This document shows positions 46,537 through 55,440 of a stretch of 64,000 nucleotides of DNA, in pieces; the first letter of the stretch is position 1, and every line of letters begins with the position of its first letter. Source of the stretch: Bacteroides fluxus YIT 12057 (GTDB lineage Bacteria; Bacteroidota; Bacteroidia; Bacteroidales; Bacteroidaceae); contig NZ_GL882606.1 in NCBI RefSeq assembly GCF_000195635.1, positions 62,001-126,000 on the forward strand, written 5' to 3'. Made by a program: the position numbers and the translations under genes. The notes beneath the pieces were generated by a model. It was not told the origin of the DNA, made no database searches, and worked only from the letters and a program-made list of their open reading frames with translations.

Positions 46537-49260
46537 ATGGCGCCATTGAAAGCAAATACATTCATATCATTTATACTACTATCCGTCTTACTTTTACTTT
46601 CCGGTGAGGCTGTGTCGCAGCGTCGCGGAAAGGGGATGCTGCCGCCTGCAGGTCAGCGTACGGACTCTTTGCGGGTTGGGGATACTTTGCTGGCAGATTC
46701 GGTAAGGCAGGACACAACAGCTGTGGCTGCACCGAAGAAACAAGCCTTGGATGCTCCTGTCGCTTATGAGGCTTCAGATTCTATTGTTTTTACTCAGGGA
46801 GGATTTGCCCATCTTTACGGAGATGGTAAAGTGTCTTACCCTGGTGCGGATTTGGAAGCTGCCATTATCTCTATGGATATGGATAATAGTACAGTCTTTG
46901 CACGGGGGGTGACGGATTCATTGGATGCGGTAAAAGGCAGGCCGGTTTTTAAAGACGGCGACACATCGTATGAGACGGATACCATCCGTTATAATTTCAA
47001 AAGTAAGAAAGGTATTATCAGTAATGTAGTAAGTCAGCAGGGTGAAGGGTATGTAACCGGCAATAATGCAAAGAAGGGGGCTGGTGACGAACTTTATATG
47101 AAAAGCGGGCGTTATACTACCTGTGACCACCATGATCACCCTCACTTTTATATGCAAATGACTTATGCCAAAGTGCGCCCCAAGAAAAATGTGGTAACGG
47201 GACCTGCCTATTTGGTAGTAGAAGACGTGCCTCTGCCTTTGGCTGTTCCATTCTTTTTCTTTCCGTTTTCCAGCAGTTATCAATCCGGCTTCTTGATGCC
47301 TACCTATATGGACGATTCCAGTCGTGGTTTTGGTTTGACTGACGGAGGATATTATTTTGCCATTAGCGACCAGATGGACTTGAAATTGAGGGCAGACATC
47401 TTTACCAAAGGTTCCTGGGCGCTAAATGCGGAAACAAACTATGTGAAACGGTACAAATACTCAGGTTTGTTGCAGGCAAGTTATCAGGTTACAAAGACCG
47501 GAGACAAAGGTTTGCCCGACTACTCGGTAGCCAAGGACTTCAAGATTGTATGGTCACACCGCCAGGATCTGAAAGCAAGTCCTAATTCCACTTTTTCTGC
47601 CAGTGTAAATTTTGCCACCAGTAGTTATGAACGTACCAATATCGGTAATATGTATAACTCACAGGCGATGTCTCAAAATACAAAGACTTCCAGTGTCAGC
47701 TATTCCCGCAATTTTCCCGACCAGCACTTGAGCATTTCCGCAACTACCAACATTGCGCAGACCATGCGTGACTCTTCTGTTGCTGTAACTCTTCCGGATT
47801 TGAATATTTCTTTAAGTACCATTTTTCCTTTTAAAAGGAAACATCCGGTGGGAAATGAAAGATGGTATGAAAAGATTTCTGTACGTTATACCGGTAGAAT
47901 GAAAAATAGTATAACGACGAAAGATAATAAGTTGTTTAAGTCGAATCTGGTTAGGGATTGGGAGAACGGTATGCAGCATGATATTCCTATCAGTGCTACG
48001 TTTACCCTTTTCAAATACTTTAATCTGACTCCTTCTGTTAATTATACAGAACGTTGGTACACCCGGAAAGTAAAACAAGATTGGGATGTGCAGCATCAAG
48101 AAGTGGTGAGAGATACTACTTATGGTTTTCACCGTGTATATAATTATAGTGCCAGCTTGGGACTGAACACCAAGATTTATGGTATGTACAAGCCTGTATT
48201 TCTTCCTAAAAAAGCCATTCAGATTCGTCATGTCATAACGCCTTCTGTCAGTATCAGTGCCGCTCCGGACTTTACTTCATCACACTACGGTTACTATGAT
48301 TCTTATATAAAGGAAGGCAAGGATGGTGTACGGGATACGGTGAACTATTCATACTATGCGGGACAAGTGTTCAGTCCGCCCAGTGGGGGAAAACAAGGCA
48401 ATATTCAGTTTAGCATTTCCAATAACCTGGAGATGAAGTATAAGGATAAGAATGACTCGATTCGCAAGGTTAGCCTGATAGATGAGCTTGGTGCCAGTAT
48501 TTCTTATAATATGGCGGCTCAAGTGCGTCCATGGAGTGACTTGCAGTTGAACCTTCGTCTGAAATTATCCAAGAATTATACATTCAGTATGGCTTCTACT
48601 TTCGCAACCTATGCTTATGAGTTCAATGAACGGGGTGAAGTGGTGGTAGGTAACCGTACGGAGTGGTCTTATGGGCGTTTCGGGCGCTGGTCTGGCTATG
48701 GCTCTTCTTTCAGCTATACATTCAATAATGACACGTGGAAAAAATGGAAAGAAAAATTCCAGGGAAAGAAAAATAAAGAAGAGGATAATAAAGAAGAGCA
48801 GGCTGACTCGGAGGATGAAACCAATCCGGATGGTACTAAAAAGAAGAAAGTGGAAAAGGCGGCTGTCGATTCGGACGGTTATCAGGTGTTCAAGATGCCG
48901 TGGTCTTTGAATTTGAATTATAGCTTCAGTGTTTCGGAAGACAGGTCAAAGCCCATTAACCGGAAAACGATGCGTTATCCTTATCGCTATACCCAGAACC
49001 TGAGTGCGTCCGGTAATATTAAGATTTCTAACAAATGGGCTATCAGCTTTAATTCGGGTTATGATTTTGAGGCCAAGAAAATTGTGCAGACCTCTTTCAA
49101 TATAACCCGTGACCTGCACTGTTTCAGCATGTCTGCCAGTCTCTCTCCCTTTGGGCAGTGGAAGTATTACAATTTTACGATTCGTGCCAATGCCAGTATC
49201 CTGCAAGACTTGAAATGGGAACAGAGAAGCCAGACTCAGAGTAATATACAATGGTATTAA
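46537..49260 (+). CDS. LptD-like LPS-assembly outer-membrane protein
   Basis: A 907-residue outer-membrane protein that likely inserts LPS into the outer leaflet. Signal peptide TFISFILLSVLLLLSGEAVSQ. An N-terminal OstA/LptA-like beta-jellyroll (about residues 80-190, YGDGKVSYPGADLEAAIISM) precedes the barrel (about 210-907), with VVEDVPLPLAVPFFFFPF as the LptD hallmark. A charged Lys/Glu-rich insertion near residues 745-780 (KKNKEEDNKEEQADSEDE) is unusual. Nearby lipid-sugar genes fit an envelope theme. Length is typical for Bacteroides LptD homologs. Confidence 0.85.
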   Translation: MAPLKANTFISFILLSVLLLLSGEAVSQRRGKGMLPPAGQRTDSLRVGDTLLADSVRQDTTAVAAPKKQALDAPVAYEASDSIVFTQGGFAHLYGDGKVSYPGADLEAAIISMDMDNSTVFARGVTDSLDAVKGRPVFKDGDTSYETDTIRYNFKSKKGIISNVVSQQGEGYVTGNNAKKGAGDELYMKSGRYTTCDHHDHPHFYMQMTYAKVRPKKNVVTGPAYLVVEDVPLPLAVPFFFFPFSSSYQSGFLMPTYMDDSSRGFGLTDGGYYFAISDQMDLKLRADIFTKGSWALNAETNYVKRYKYSGLLQASYQVTKTGDKGLPDYSVAKDFKIVWSHRQDLKASPNSTFSASVNFATSSYERTNIGNMYNSQAMSQNTKTSSVSYSRNFPDQHLSISATTNIAQTMRDSSVAVTLPDLNISLSTIFPFKRKHPVGNERWYEKISVRYTGRMKNSITTKDNKLFKSNLVRDWENGMQHDIPISATFTLFKYFNLTPSVNYTERWYTRKVKQDWDVQHQEVVRDTTYGFHRVYNYSASLGLNTKIYGMYKPVFLPKKAIQIRHVITPSVSISAAPDFTSSHYGYYDSYIKEGKDGVRDTVNYSYYAGQVFSPPSGGKQGNIQFSISNNLEMKYKDKNDSIRKVSLIDELGASISYNMAAQVRPWSDLQLNLRLKLSKNYTFSMASTFATYAYEFNERGEVVVGNRTEWSYGRFGRWSGYGSSFSYTFNNDTWKKWKEKFQGKKNKEEDNKEEQADSEDETNPDGTKKKKVEKAAVDSDGYQVFKMPWSLNLNYSFSVSEDRSKPINRKTMRYPYRYTQNLSASGNIKISNKWAISFNSGYDFEAKKIVQTSFNITRDLHCFSMSASLSPFGQWKYYNFTIRANASILQDLKWEQRSQTQSNIQWY

Positions 49261-49436
49261 GAGGGTGTCAAAACTGAAATTTTGAAACGATGAACTTGTC
49301 ATTTGGAATCTGAGCATATTAAAAGACTAAAAAAAGGGTCGTATCATTCTCAATACGGAGCTTGATGCGACCCTTTTAAGTGTTATAGTTATAATCTGTG
49401 ACTTTGGGGAGTGGTCCTTTTAGTTTTGACACCCTC
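49261..49436. mobile_element. 176-bp element with 15-bp perfect terminal inverted repeats (MITE-like)
   Basis: GAGGGTGTCAAAACT (49261-49275) is the exact reverse complement of AGTTTTGACACCCTC (49422-49436). The interior has no coding capacity but contains a long hairpin. The first repeat abuts the LptD-like stop, the second ends 8 bases from the ung stop. No target-site duplication is visible. A relic of an insertion sequence or a miniature element is the best reading; a large terminator is the alternative. Confidence 0.6.
49332..49377. terminator. Bidirectional terminator between the LptD-like gene and ung
   Basis: AAAAGGGTCGTATCA (49332-49346) pairs almost fully with TGATGCGACCCTTTT (49363-49377), with A and T runs on either side. 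It serves two convergent genes and lies inside the 176-bp element. Confidence 0.8.
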
Positions 49437-49443
49437 CTTTAGG

Positions 49444-50106
49444 TTACCAGATTATTTCTTTTTCCCCGTGTGCCCTTAAATATTCGTTTGTCTTGCTGAA
49501 GTGTCTGTTGCCGAAGAATCCATTATAGGCAGAGAGAGGGGACGGATGTGCGGAAGTGAGTACCAGATGTTTGTTACGGTCTATAAAAGCGCCTTTGCGC
49601 TGCGCATAGGCACCCCATAAGATAAACACGAGATGTTCTTTTTCTTCCGCTAAAATACGTATGGCAGCATCAGTGAATGTTTCCCAGCCACGGTTTTGGT
49701 GAGAGCCCGCCTGGTGTGCACGTACAGTAAGCGTGGCATTGAGCAATAATACCCCTTGTTCTGCCCAACGGGTCAGATTGCCTGTAGCGGGCGCATCTGT
49801 ACCGATGTCGTTCTTTATCTCTTTGAAGATGTTCACCAAAGAAGGTGGGAAGGGAACTCCATCGTTTACGGAAAAGCAGAGCCCATGCGCTTGTCCCGGA
49901 CCGTGGTAGGGATCTTGGCCGATAATCACGACTTTTACTTTGTTGAAAGGACATAAGTTAAAAGCATTGAATATCAGACTGCCTGGAGGGTATATGGGGC
50001 CATGCTTATACTCCTCGCGTACAAACGTTGTCAATATACTAAAGTAATCTTTCTCGAATTCTGGTTGCAGATGTACTTTCCAGCTTTCTTCTATTTGGAC
50101 ATTCAT
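49444..50106 (-). CDS. ung: Uracil-DNA glycosylase (family 1)
   Basis: A 220-residue DNA-repair enzyme that excises uracil. The water-activating loop IGQDPYHGPGQAHGLCFSV and the uracil-recognition HPSPLSAYNGFFG are intact, along with LLLNATLTVRAHQAGSH. The protein is full-length and cytosolic. Upstream lies a hairpin terminator of asnA, so ung probably has its own promoter; a weak -7 TACTTTAG is present near 50133-50140. Confidence 0.97.
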   Translation of the reverse strand: MNVQIEESWKVHLQPEFEKDYFSILTTFVREEYKHGPIYPPGSLIFNAFNLCPFNKVKVVIIGQDPYHGPGQAHGLCFSVNDGVPFPPSLVNIFKEIKNDIGTDAPATGNLTRWAEQGVLLLNATLTVRAHQAGSHQNRGWETFTDAAIRILAEEKEHLVFILWGAYAQRKGAFIDRNKHLVLTSAHPSPLSAYNGFFGNRHFSKTNEYLRAHGEKEIIW

Positions 50107-50147
50107 AATTGATTTTTTGATAGTTTCGGATGCTAAAGTAGTAAATA

Positions 50148-50189
50148 AAAAATAAAGTCCAACCTTTTGAAGGGCTGAACTTTATTTTT
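50148..50189 (-). terminator. Terminator after asnA
   Basis: AAAAATAAAGT (50148-50158) pairs with ACTTTATTTTT (50179-50189), with further inner pairing, and A/T runs flank it. Confidence 0.8.
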
Positions 50190-50209
50190 CGTAATGAGAT
50201 AAACTGATA

Positions 50210-51247
50210 TTAAATTAAATGTATGTTGTTTTCCCTGCATTCTTGGCGCATATCTTCGGGCCAGATGCTGGCTTGTATTTCACCGATGTGGGCTTTGCGC
50301 AAATAGAACATACATAAACGGGATTGCCCTATACCGCCACCGATGGAAAGTGGAAGAGTGTCGTTCATCAGCCGTTTGTGGAAGTATAGTTTCAAGCGTT
50401 CTTCTTCATTTTTCTCCTTAAGTTGCTGTAGTAAAGCTTTCTTGTCAACGCGGATGCCCATTGAAGAAAGTTCAATACTGCGTTGCAGGACATGGTCCCA
50501 CAGAAGTAAATCACCGTTCAAACCCGGTAAGCCGTTCAATCCGGGAGTGCTGTAGTCATCGTAGTCCGGAGCACGTCCGTCATGCTTCTTTCCGTCGCTC
50601 AGTTTACAGCCGATGCCGATAATGAATACTGCTCCAAACTTTTTGGCAATGGCATGTTCACGGCATTTCGGCTCTAGGTTCGGGTAGAGCTGGCGTAACT
50701 CTTCTGCATGGATGAAGTGTAATTTTTGAGGCAGGCAAGGTTTTATCTGCGGATACATTTCATATACCATATATTCTGTACGTACCATAGCGGCATAAAT
50801 GCGGGTGACTATTTCCTTGAGGAACTCTACATTCCGGTCTTGGGCGGTAATGACACGTTCCCAGTCCCATTGGTCCACATAGAGAGAGTGAAGGTTGCCC
50901 AGTTCCTCATCGGCGCGTATAGCATTCATGTCGGTATAAATGCCGTAACCCGGCTCAATGTGATATTCGGCGAGTGTCAATCGTTTCCATTTGGCAAGGG
51001 AATGTACCACTTCTGCTTGTGCATCGCCTAAATCCTTGATTGGAAAAGAAACAGCACGTTCCACACCGTTGAGATCATCGTTGATACCCATACCTTTTAA
51101 TACGAAAAGCGGGGCTGTGACACGGCGCAAACGCAGTTCGGAAGAGAGGTTCAATTGGAAGAACTCTTTGATCTGTTTGATTCCTAATTCCGTCTGTTTC
51201 AGATCTAATAAAGGTTTATAGCCTTCGGGCTTTATCAGGTAGCTCAT
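50210..51247 (-). CDS. asnA: Aspartate-ammonia ligase
   Basis: A 345-residue class II aminoacyl-tRNA-synthetase-like enzyme that makes asparagine from aspartate, ammonia and ATP. The start MSYLIKPEGYKPLLDLKQTE and the motifs LRLRRVTAPLFV, GIYTDMNAIRADE, LHSLYVDQWDWE and the C-terminal SIGGGIGQSRLCMFYL match AsnA. A -7 box TATCTTTG is at 51284-51291. Confidence 0.97.
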   Translation of the reverse strand: MSYLIKPEGYKPLLDLKQTELGIKQIKEFFQLNLSSELRLRRVTAPLFVLKGMGINDDLNGVERAVSFPIKDLGDAQAEVVHSLAKWKRLTLAEYHIEPGYGIYTDMNAIRADEELGNLHSLYVDQWDWERVITAQDRNVEFLKEIVTRIYAAMVRTEYMVYEMYPQIKPCLPQKLHFIHAEELRQLYPNLEPKCREHAIAKKFGAVFIIGIGCKLSDGKKHDGRAPDYDDYSTPGLNGLPGLNGDLLLWDHVLQRSIELSSMGIRVDKKALLQQLKEKNEEERLKLYFHKRLMNDTLPLSIGGGIGQSRLCMFYLRKAHIGEIQASIWPEDMRQECRENNIHLI

Positions 51248-51283
51248 AAGTTTATTCTATCTATTTTGTATTAAATTGTATGG

Positions 51284-51291
51284 CAAAGATA
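51284..51291 (-). promoter_or_regulatory. Predicted -7 element for asnA
   Basis: TATCTTTG on the minus strand, 37 bases before the ATG. Confidence 0.6.
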
Positions 51292-51442
51292 GGAATAATA
51301 TTAATACTTGCTTGACTTTTGAGTGAAAAAATAGCAAAATGTACAAGAAGAAATGTTATGAGGTCTCAAAATAATAATATGACGGATAAGTAGAAATGAT
51401 GGAAAAATCATTTAAATGTTAGGAATATGCTAATATTTTTTC

Positions 51443-51450
51443 TATTTTTG
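51443..51450 (+). promoter_or_regulatory. Predicted -7 element for tRNA-Arg
   Basis: TATTTTTG, 11 bases before the mature tRNA start. Confidence 0.55.
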
Positions 51451-51461
51451 CATCCGCATTC

Positions 51462-51534
51462 GGCTCCGTAGCTTAGTGAATAGAGCGTCAGATTCCGGTT
51501 CTGAAGGTCGTGCGTTTGAATCGCACCGGGGTCA
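51462..51534 (+). tRNA. tRNA-Arg (anticodon CCG)
   Basis: A 73-base cloverleaf: acceptor GGCTCCG pairs with CGGGGTC (one G-T wobble and one T-G), then the discriminator A. The anticodon stem TCAGA/TCTGA surrounds loop TTCCGGT, with anticodon CCG at 51495-51497, decoding CGG arginine. The T-arm contains GTTTGAATC. The 3' CCA is not encoded, as is common in Bacteroides. Confidence 0.93.
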
Positions 51535-51544
51535 CTGAAATGGA

Positions 51545-51580
51545 AAATCCCTTTGTATAACATTTATGCAAAGGGATTTT
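51545..51580 (+). terminator. Terminator after tRNA-Arg
   Basis: AAATCCCTTTG pairs with CAAAGGGATTT, with a long T run at the 3' side. Confidence 0.88.
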
Positions 51581-51623
51581 TTTATAATTATTGGAATAGA
51601 AGTATGTGGGGCGGCAACTTGGG

Positions 51624-52367
51624 TTATGGGAGCTCGGTCAGATTCAATGCTGTATGTAGGCTCTCCCAATTGGCGTTGAGCGCCTGCATGGAAGGGAACA
51701 GCACATCTGCTCCGGCGTCCAATAAAACTTGCCCGTCTATTGGTCCTGTGTTGACGGCTATGGTAAAAATTCCTGCTGCTACTCCGGCTTGTACGCCGAT
51801 AGGGGCATTCTCTACAACAATTGCCTCATTGGCTTTCACGCCGGCTTTTTCCAGTCCAATGAGATAAGGTTCCGGATGAGGCTTTCCGTATTTCACGTCG
51901 AAGGCTGTTACCATACGTTCACGTTGGAACATTCCGGGAAAGTTATGGGTAAGGCGGTTCAATAACGAATGTTGGCCCGAACCGGTAACTAATACGGGCG
52001 TAATTCCTTCTGTTTTTACTTTCTGCAGCGTTTCCCATGCACCGGGCATACGTTCCGGTTCCGGGTGAGTATTAAACTCTTTGCTTTTCTCAGCATAGAT
52101 GTTTTCTATCATTTCGGGCGTGGCATCTTTGCCGTATTGGCGTTGATAAACGATATTGATGGTAGCTGCTCCCGTACGTCCTTCGTGCATATATGCTTCT
52201 TCGCGGCTGAGGTGAAGGCCATGTCGTTCCATGACTGTATGCCAGGCGTCGGCATGATAGGGCATCGAGTTGAATAGTACGCCATCCATATCGAACAAAA
52301 TGGCTTTTAACTGTATTTTAGAGTGCCCATGCTTTTCCAGATAGCGGGTGATAGATTCTTCGAACAT
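51624..52367 (-). CDS. HAD-superfamily hydrolase (beta-phosphoglucomutase-like)
   Basis: A 247-residue HAD phosphatase or phosphomutase. The nucleophile motif I is LFDMDGVLFNS near residues 25-35, motif II lies in VLVTGSGQ, and motif III/IV includes GKPHPEPYLIGLEKAGVKANEAIVVENAPIGVQAG. The cap domain is inserted after motif I (YHADAWHTVMERHGL). ATG 52367 is chosen from the -7 box TATCTTTG at 52393-52400. A phosphosugar is the usual substrate. It is the last host gene before the integrated element. Confidence 0.9.
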   Translation of the reverse strand: MFEESITRYLEKHGHSKIQLKAILFDMDGVLFNSMPYHADAWHTVMERHGLHLSREEAYMHEGRTGAATINIVYQRQYGKDATPEMIENIYAEKSKEFNTHPEPERMPGAWETLQKVKTEGITPVLVTGSGQHSLLNRLTHNFPGMFQRERMVTAFDVKYGKPHPEPYLIGLEKAGVKANEAIVVENAPIGVQAGVAAGIFTIAVNTGPIDGQVLLDAGADVLFPSMQALNANWESLHTALNLTELP

Positions 52368-52392
52368 AAAAATACCTATTGTTTTGTAGTTG

Positions 52393-52400
52393 CAAAGATA
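52393..52400 (-). promoter_or_regulatory. Predicted -7 element for the HAD gene
   Basis: TATCTTTG on the minus strand, 26 bases before the ATG at 52367; this supports the shorter start. Confidence 0.6.
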
Positions 52401-52420
52401 GTGCAAACCGGGAGCAGAAT

Positions 52421-52440
52421 AAAATGAACTTGTTCATTTT
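52421..52440. repeat. Near-perfect palindrome between the HAD gene and the element
   Basis: AAAATGAAC and GTTCATTTT are separated by two bases. It could be an operator or a chromosomal remnant beside the insertion site. Confidence 0.45.
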
Positions 52441-52473
52441 TTATGCCGAGGTGCAGCTAATCTTCGCTTTTCA

Positions 52474-52483
52474 GCAAAGATAC
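52474..52483 (-). other. Candidate left attachment core (GTANNTTTGC)
   Basis: The minus strand reads GTATCTTTGC, matching the 10-base core used by CTnDOT-family elements. The GC content and gene content change shortly after it. A second match (GTAATTTTGC) at 52839-52848 is more likely the integrase promoter. The right end lies outside the window, so this is not proven. Confidence 0.35.
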
Positions 52484-52838
52484 AAAGAACTCGCAAAAAA
52501 ACGGCAAAATTTGGATAAATAAAGTAAGTGTTTGGTATTGAGGAGAGTTAAGCCAAATTCTTCTATACCTTTCCAAATCGCTAAAATGCAGGATAATGAA
52601 AGGTTAAGAGAAAGATTTGCTACTTATCCGTTACCTTTTTTAGCCCCGGATAATCCGGCAAAATAACGCTTGACCACCTGCGGTTTTACCGTTCACCATG
52701 CAAAGAACCCTATATTTTGCCCGTAAAGATAACCGTTTTTTTCCGTTTTTCATGGAAATACAGGTTATGTTACCGGCATCCGGGGTTTTATTCTTTGTTC
52801 CGCTATAATTTTCATAACTGTAAATAGCTATATATCAA
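52484..52838. other. Gene-free stretch at the element left end
   Basis: About 355 bases with no credible frame. It probably holds integrase-binding arm sites and becomes more GC-rich towards the right (from about 52,620). I see no clear repeats matching known arm sites. Confidence 0.4.
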
Positions 52839-52839
52839 G

Positions 52840-52847
52840 TAATTTTG
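52840..52847 (+). promoter_or_regulatory. Predicted -7 element of the integrase operon
   Basis: TAATTTTG, 21 bases before ATG 52869. It excludes the TTG at 52845 as the start. Confidence 0.5.
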
Positions 52848-52868
52848 CAACATAAAAAAAATAGAGTT

Positions 52869-54092
52869 ATGAAACAGACGGATGTAACGGTTACGTTCTA
52901 CCTCAAAAAGAGCGAAATGAATGACGAGGGACATTGCCCGGTCATGGCGAAACTTGTTGTCGGCAAATTTTCAGAAGCGGCTTTTAGTGCGAAAATGTCC
53001 GTACCCGCTGCACTGTGGGCATCCGGACGTGCCACGGGTAAAAGTAACGCCGCGCGGGAAATCAACCGGCAACTGGACGATTTGCGAGCTTCAGCCATTT
53101 CCATTTATGACGAACTGTCAGCCACCCGTGAGAATGTAACGGCTGAAGAAATAAGGAATCTGTTGTTGGGGACGGCTTTCGGGCAGGAAACCCTGTTGGG
53201 TTATTTCCGGACGTTCATCGAACATTTCGAAAAACGTGTCGGCGTGAACCGGGAAAAGGGAACAGCGCAATCTTACCGCTATGCTTGTAACTGTGTGGCT
53301 GCTTTCATCCAGGAGAAATACAAGTTGTCGGATGTTCCTTTCACGGCCCTGAACCGTTCATTCATCGACAACTATGACCTCTACCTACGCACGGAGCGCC
53401 GCTTTGCCCTGGGAACTATCGTGTTGCTTGTCACACGGTTGAACACGATTGTCGGGGAAGCCATCGCGGAAGGGATTATCACTGCCGACCCGTTCGCGGG
53501 TTATGAAGCCGAACATCCCGAGCGGGAACAGAAATACCTTACCGCAGCGGAGTTACAACGGCTGATGACCACACCCCTGCACGACCCGAAACTCTACCAT
53601 ATCCGCGACCTGTTCCTCTTCTCCTGCTACACGGGTATCCCTTACGGGGACATGTGCCGCCTGACGACGGAGGATCTGGAAGTGGCCGAGGACGGTGAGG
53701 TATGGATCAAGACCGCCCGCAAGAAGACGAAAATCGACTATGAAGTGCCGTTGCTCGACATCCCGTTGCTCATCCTCGACAAGTACCGGGATATGGCCCC
53801 GGAAGGAAAACTGCTGCCGATGTACAGCAACAACGAACTCAACCGGACACTGAAACGTATTGCCGCCATTTGCGGAATTGAACGGAAGCTCGTCTTTCAC
53901 TGCGGACGCCATACCTACGCCACCGAGATCACGCTTTCGCATGGTGTCCCGCTTGAAACCGTCAGTAAAATGCTGGGGCATAGCCGCATTTCCACGACGC
54001 AGATTTACGCCAAAGTGACCGATGACAAGATCGACATGGATACCCGGTCTTTAGAGGAAAAGATTGCCGGCCGCTTCTCCGTAGCTATTTAA
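52869..54092 (+). CDS. Tyrosine recombinase (integrase) 1
   Basis: A 407-residue phage-type integrase likely driving insertion and excision of this element. An arm-binding/SAM-like N-terminal region is followed by the catalytic domain (about residues 215-395). HCGRHTYATEI supplies His and Arg, MLGHSRISTTQIYAKVTD the later His and the Tyr nucleophile. Box I reads TGIPYGDMCRL, without the canonical Arg, as in IntDOT-type Bacteroidetes enzymes. It is 31 bases before a second integrase. Confidence 0.95.
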   Translation: MKQTDVTVTFYLKKSEMNDEGHCPVMAKLVVGKFSEAAFSAKMSVPAALWASGRATGKSNAAREINRQLDDLRASAISIYDELSATRENVTAEEIRNLLLGTAFGQETLLGYFRTFIEHFEKRVGVNREKGTAQSYRYACNCVAAFIQEKYKLSDVPFTALNRSFIDNYDLYLRTERRFALGTIVLLVTRLNTIVGEAIAEGIITADPFAGYEAEHPEREQKYLTAAELQRLMTTPLHDPKLYHIRDLFLFSCYTGIPYGDMCRLTTEDLEVAEDGEVWIKTARKKTKIDYEVPLLDIPLLILDKYRDMAPEGKLLPMYSNNELNRTLKRIAAICGIERKLVFHCGRHTYATEITLSHGVPLETVSKMLGHSRISTTQIYAKVTDDKIDMDTRSLEEKIAGRFSVAI

Positions 54093-54123
54093 TCTATCAT
54101 TGACAATCAAATTCACAACGATT

Positions 54124-55413
54124 ATGGAAACGAATAATAAAGAGATAAAACGCCGCAGCACGTTCTCCCTGCTGTTCTACATCAACCGCACGAAAGTCCG
54201 CAAGGACGGAACATGTAAATTGTTATGCAAGGTAAGCATCGACGCCAAGTCGGCCCCGATCAATATCAACGCGTTTGTCGAGCCATCGCTTTGGAATCCG
54301 GAAACCAAAAGGGCGAACGGACGAAGCGAGAACGCCCGAACGGTAAACCTGGCAATAGAGAAACTGACCGAAAAAATCACCGGACATTACCGTCATATTC
54401 GTAAAAGCCTCGGTTTCGTGACGGCCGAGCTGGTCAAAAACGCCGTGGAAGGAATCGGGCAGAAACCGTTCACCCTCCTTGCCTTGTTCCGCGAGCATAA
54501 CGAGGAGTTCCGCAAGCGTGTCGGCGTGGATCGCAAGGAAGAAACCTATGAAAGTTACGAGAACTCCTATAATATTTTAGCCTCCTTCGTGAAAAAAAGG
54601 AAGGAAAAGGAGGATGTAGCGTTGCGGAGCCTTGACCGGGAGTTCTACGATGATTTTGAAATATTCCTGCGTACAGATCGTGAAATGAAACCCAAGACAG
54701 TACACGAGCATCTTTACCGGTTGAAGAAAATGACCAAGCGGGCTGTCAGTCAGGGTACACTCCGGCGCGACCCTTACGGGAAGCTGCACCCGGAACTGCC
54801 CCGGCGCAAGAGCCGCCATTTGAAACTCGAAGACCTCAAAAAGCTGATGGAAACTCCCGTCGATAAACCCAACCTCCAGCGGGTGCGGGACTGGTTTCTC
54901 TTCGCTACCTTCACGGGGTTGTCCTACGCCGACCTGAAACGCTTGTCCGAAAAAGACATCACGCAGTCGGACGACGGAACGTACTGGATACACATCCGGC
55001 GCCAGAAGACCGAAACGCCCTCGGCCATCCGCCTGCTGAACGTGCCGTTGCAGATCATCGAGAAATACCGCCACGAGCGTAAAAGCGACAGGATTTTCAA
55101 TCTCTATTGCCGGGGGTATCTCATCAAGCTCACCAGAGAACTGGGACGGACATACGGCTTCGACATGACCTTTCACAAGGCGAGGCACAATTTCGGGACA
55201 CATATCACGCTCTCGTTGGGTGTGCCTATCGAAACTGTCAGCCGCATGATGGGACACAAGAGCATTTCCACCACGCAGATTTACGCCAAAGTGACCGACC
55301 GCAAGGTGGACGAGGACATGAAACGGCTGAAAGAACAGACCAAAGGCCGGAAAATAAATCTCTACGAGGAGGACGAACCGGAAACGGCAGATATTATAAC
55401 GGTAAACGGTTGA
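54124..55413 (+). CDS. Tyrosine recombinase (integrase) 2
   Basis: A 429-residue relative of the preceding gene, with catalytic motifs TGLSYADLKRL (also lacking the box-I Arg), HKARHNFGTHI and MMGHKSISTTQIYAKVTD. The Tyr nucleophile is in TQIYAK. ATG 54124 is chosen over a TTG at 54100 that would overlap the spacing to the first gene. Tandem unequal integrases occur in several Bacteroidales elements, where both may be needed. Its exact role is unknown. Confidence 0.95.
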   Translation: METNNKEIKRRSTFSLLFYINRTKVRKDGTCKLLCKVSIDAKSAPININAFVEPSLWNPETKRANGRSENARTVNLAIEKLTEKITGHYRHIRKSLGFVTAELVKNAVEGIGQKPFTLLALFREHNEEFRKRVGVDRKEETYESYENSYNILASFVKKRKEKEDVALRSLDREFYDDFEIFLRTDREMKPKTVHEHLYRLKKMTKRAVSQGTLRRDPYGKLHPELPRRKSRHLKLEDLKKLMETPVDKPNLQRVRDWFLFATFTGLSYADLKRLSEKDITQSDDGTYWIHIRRQKTETPSAIRLLNVPLQIIEKYRHERKSDRIFNLYCRGYLIKLTRELGRTYGFDMTFHKARHNFGTHITLSLGVPIETVSRMMGHKSISTTQIYAKVTDRKVDEDMKRLKEQTKGRKINLYEEDEPETADIITVNG

Positions 55414-55440
55414 ACAGTATAACAAAATTGATAAATTTGT

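Noticed and set aside
51462..51534. tRNA-Arg as the insertion site of the element
   Set aside because: An intact host HAD gene lies between the tRNA and the element, and no duplication of the tRNA 3' end is visible.
52839..52848. Second CTnDOT-like core as the attachment site
   Set aside because: It coincides with the -7 box 21 bases before the integrase start, so it is more simply a promoter.
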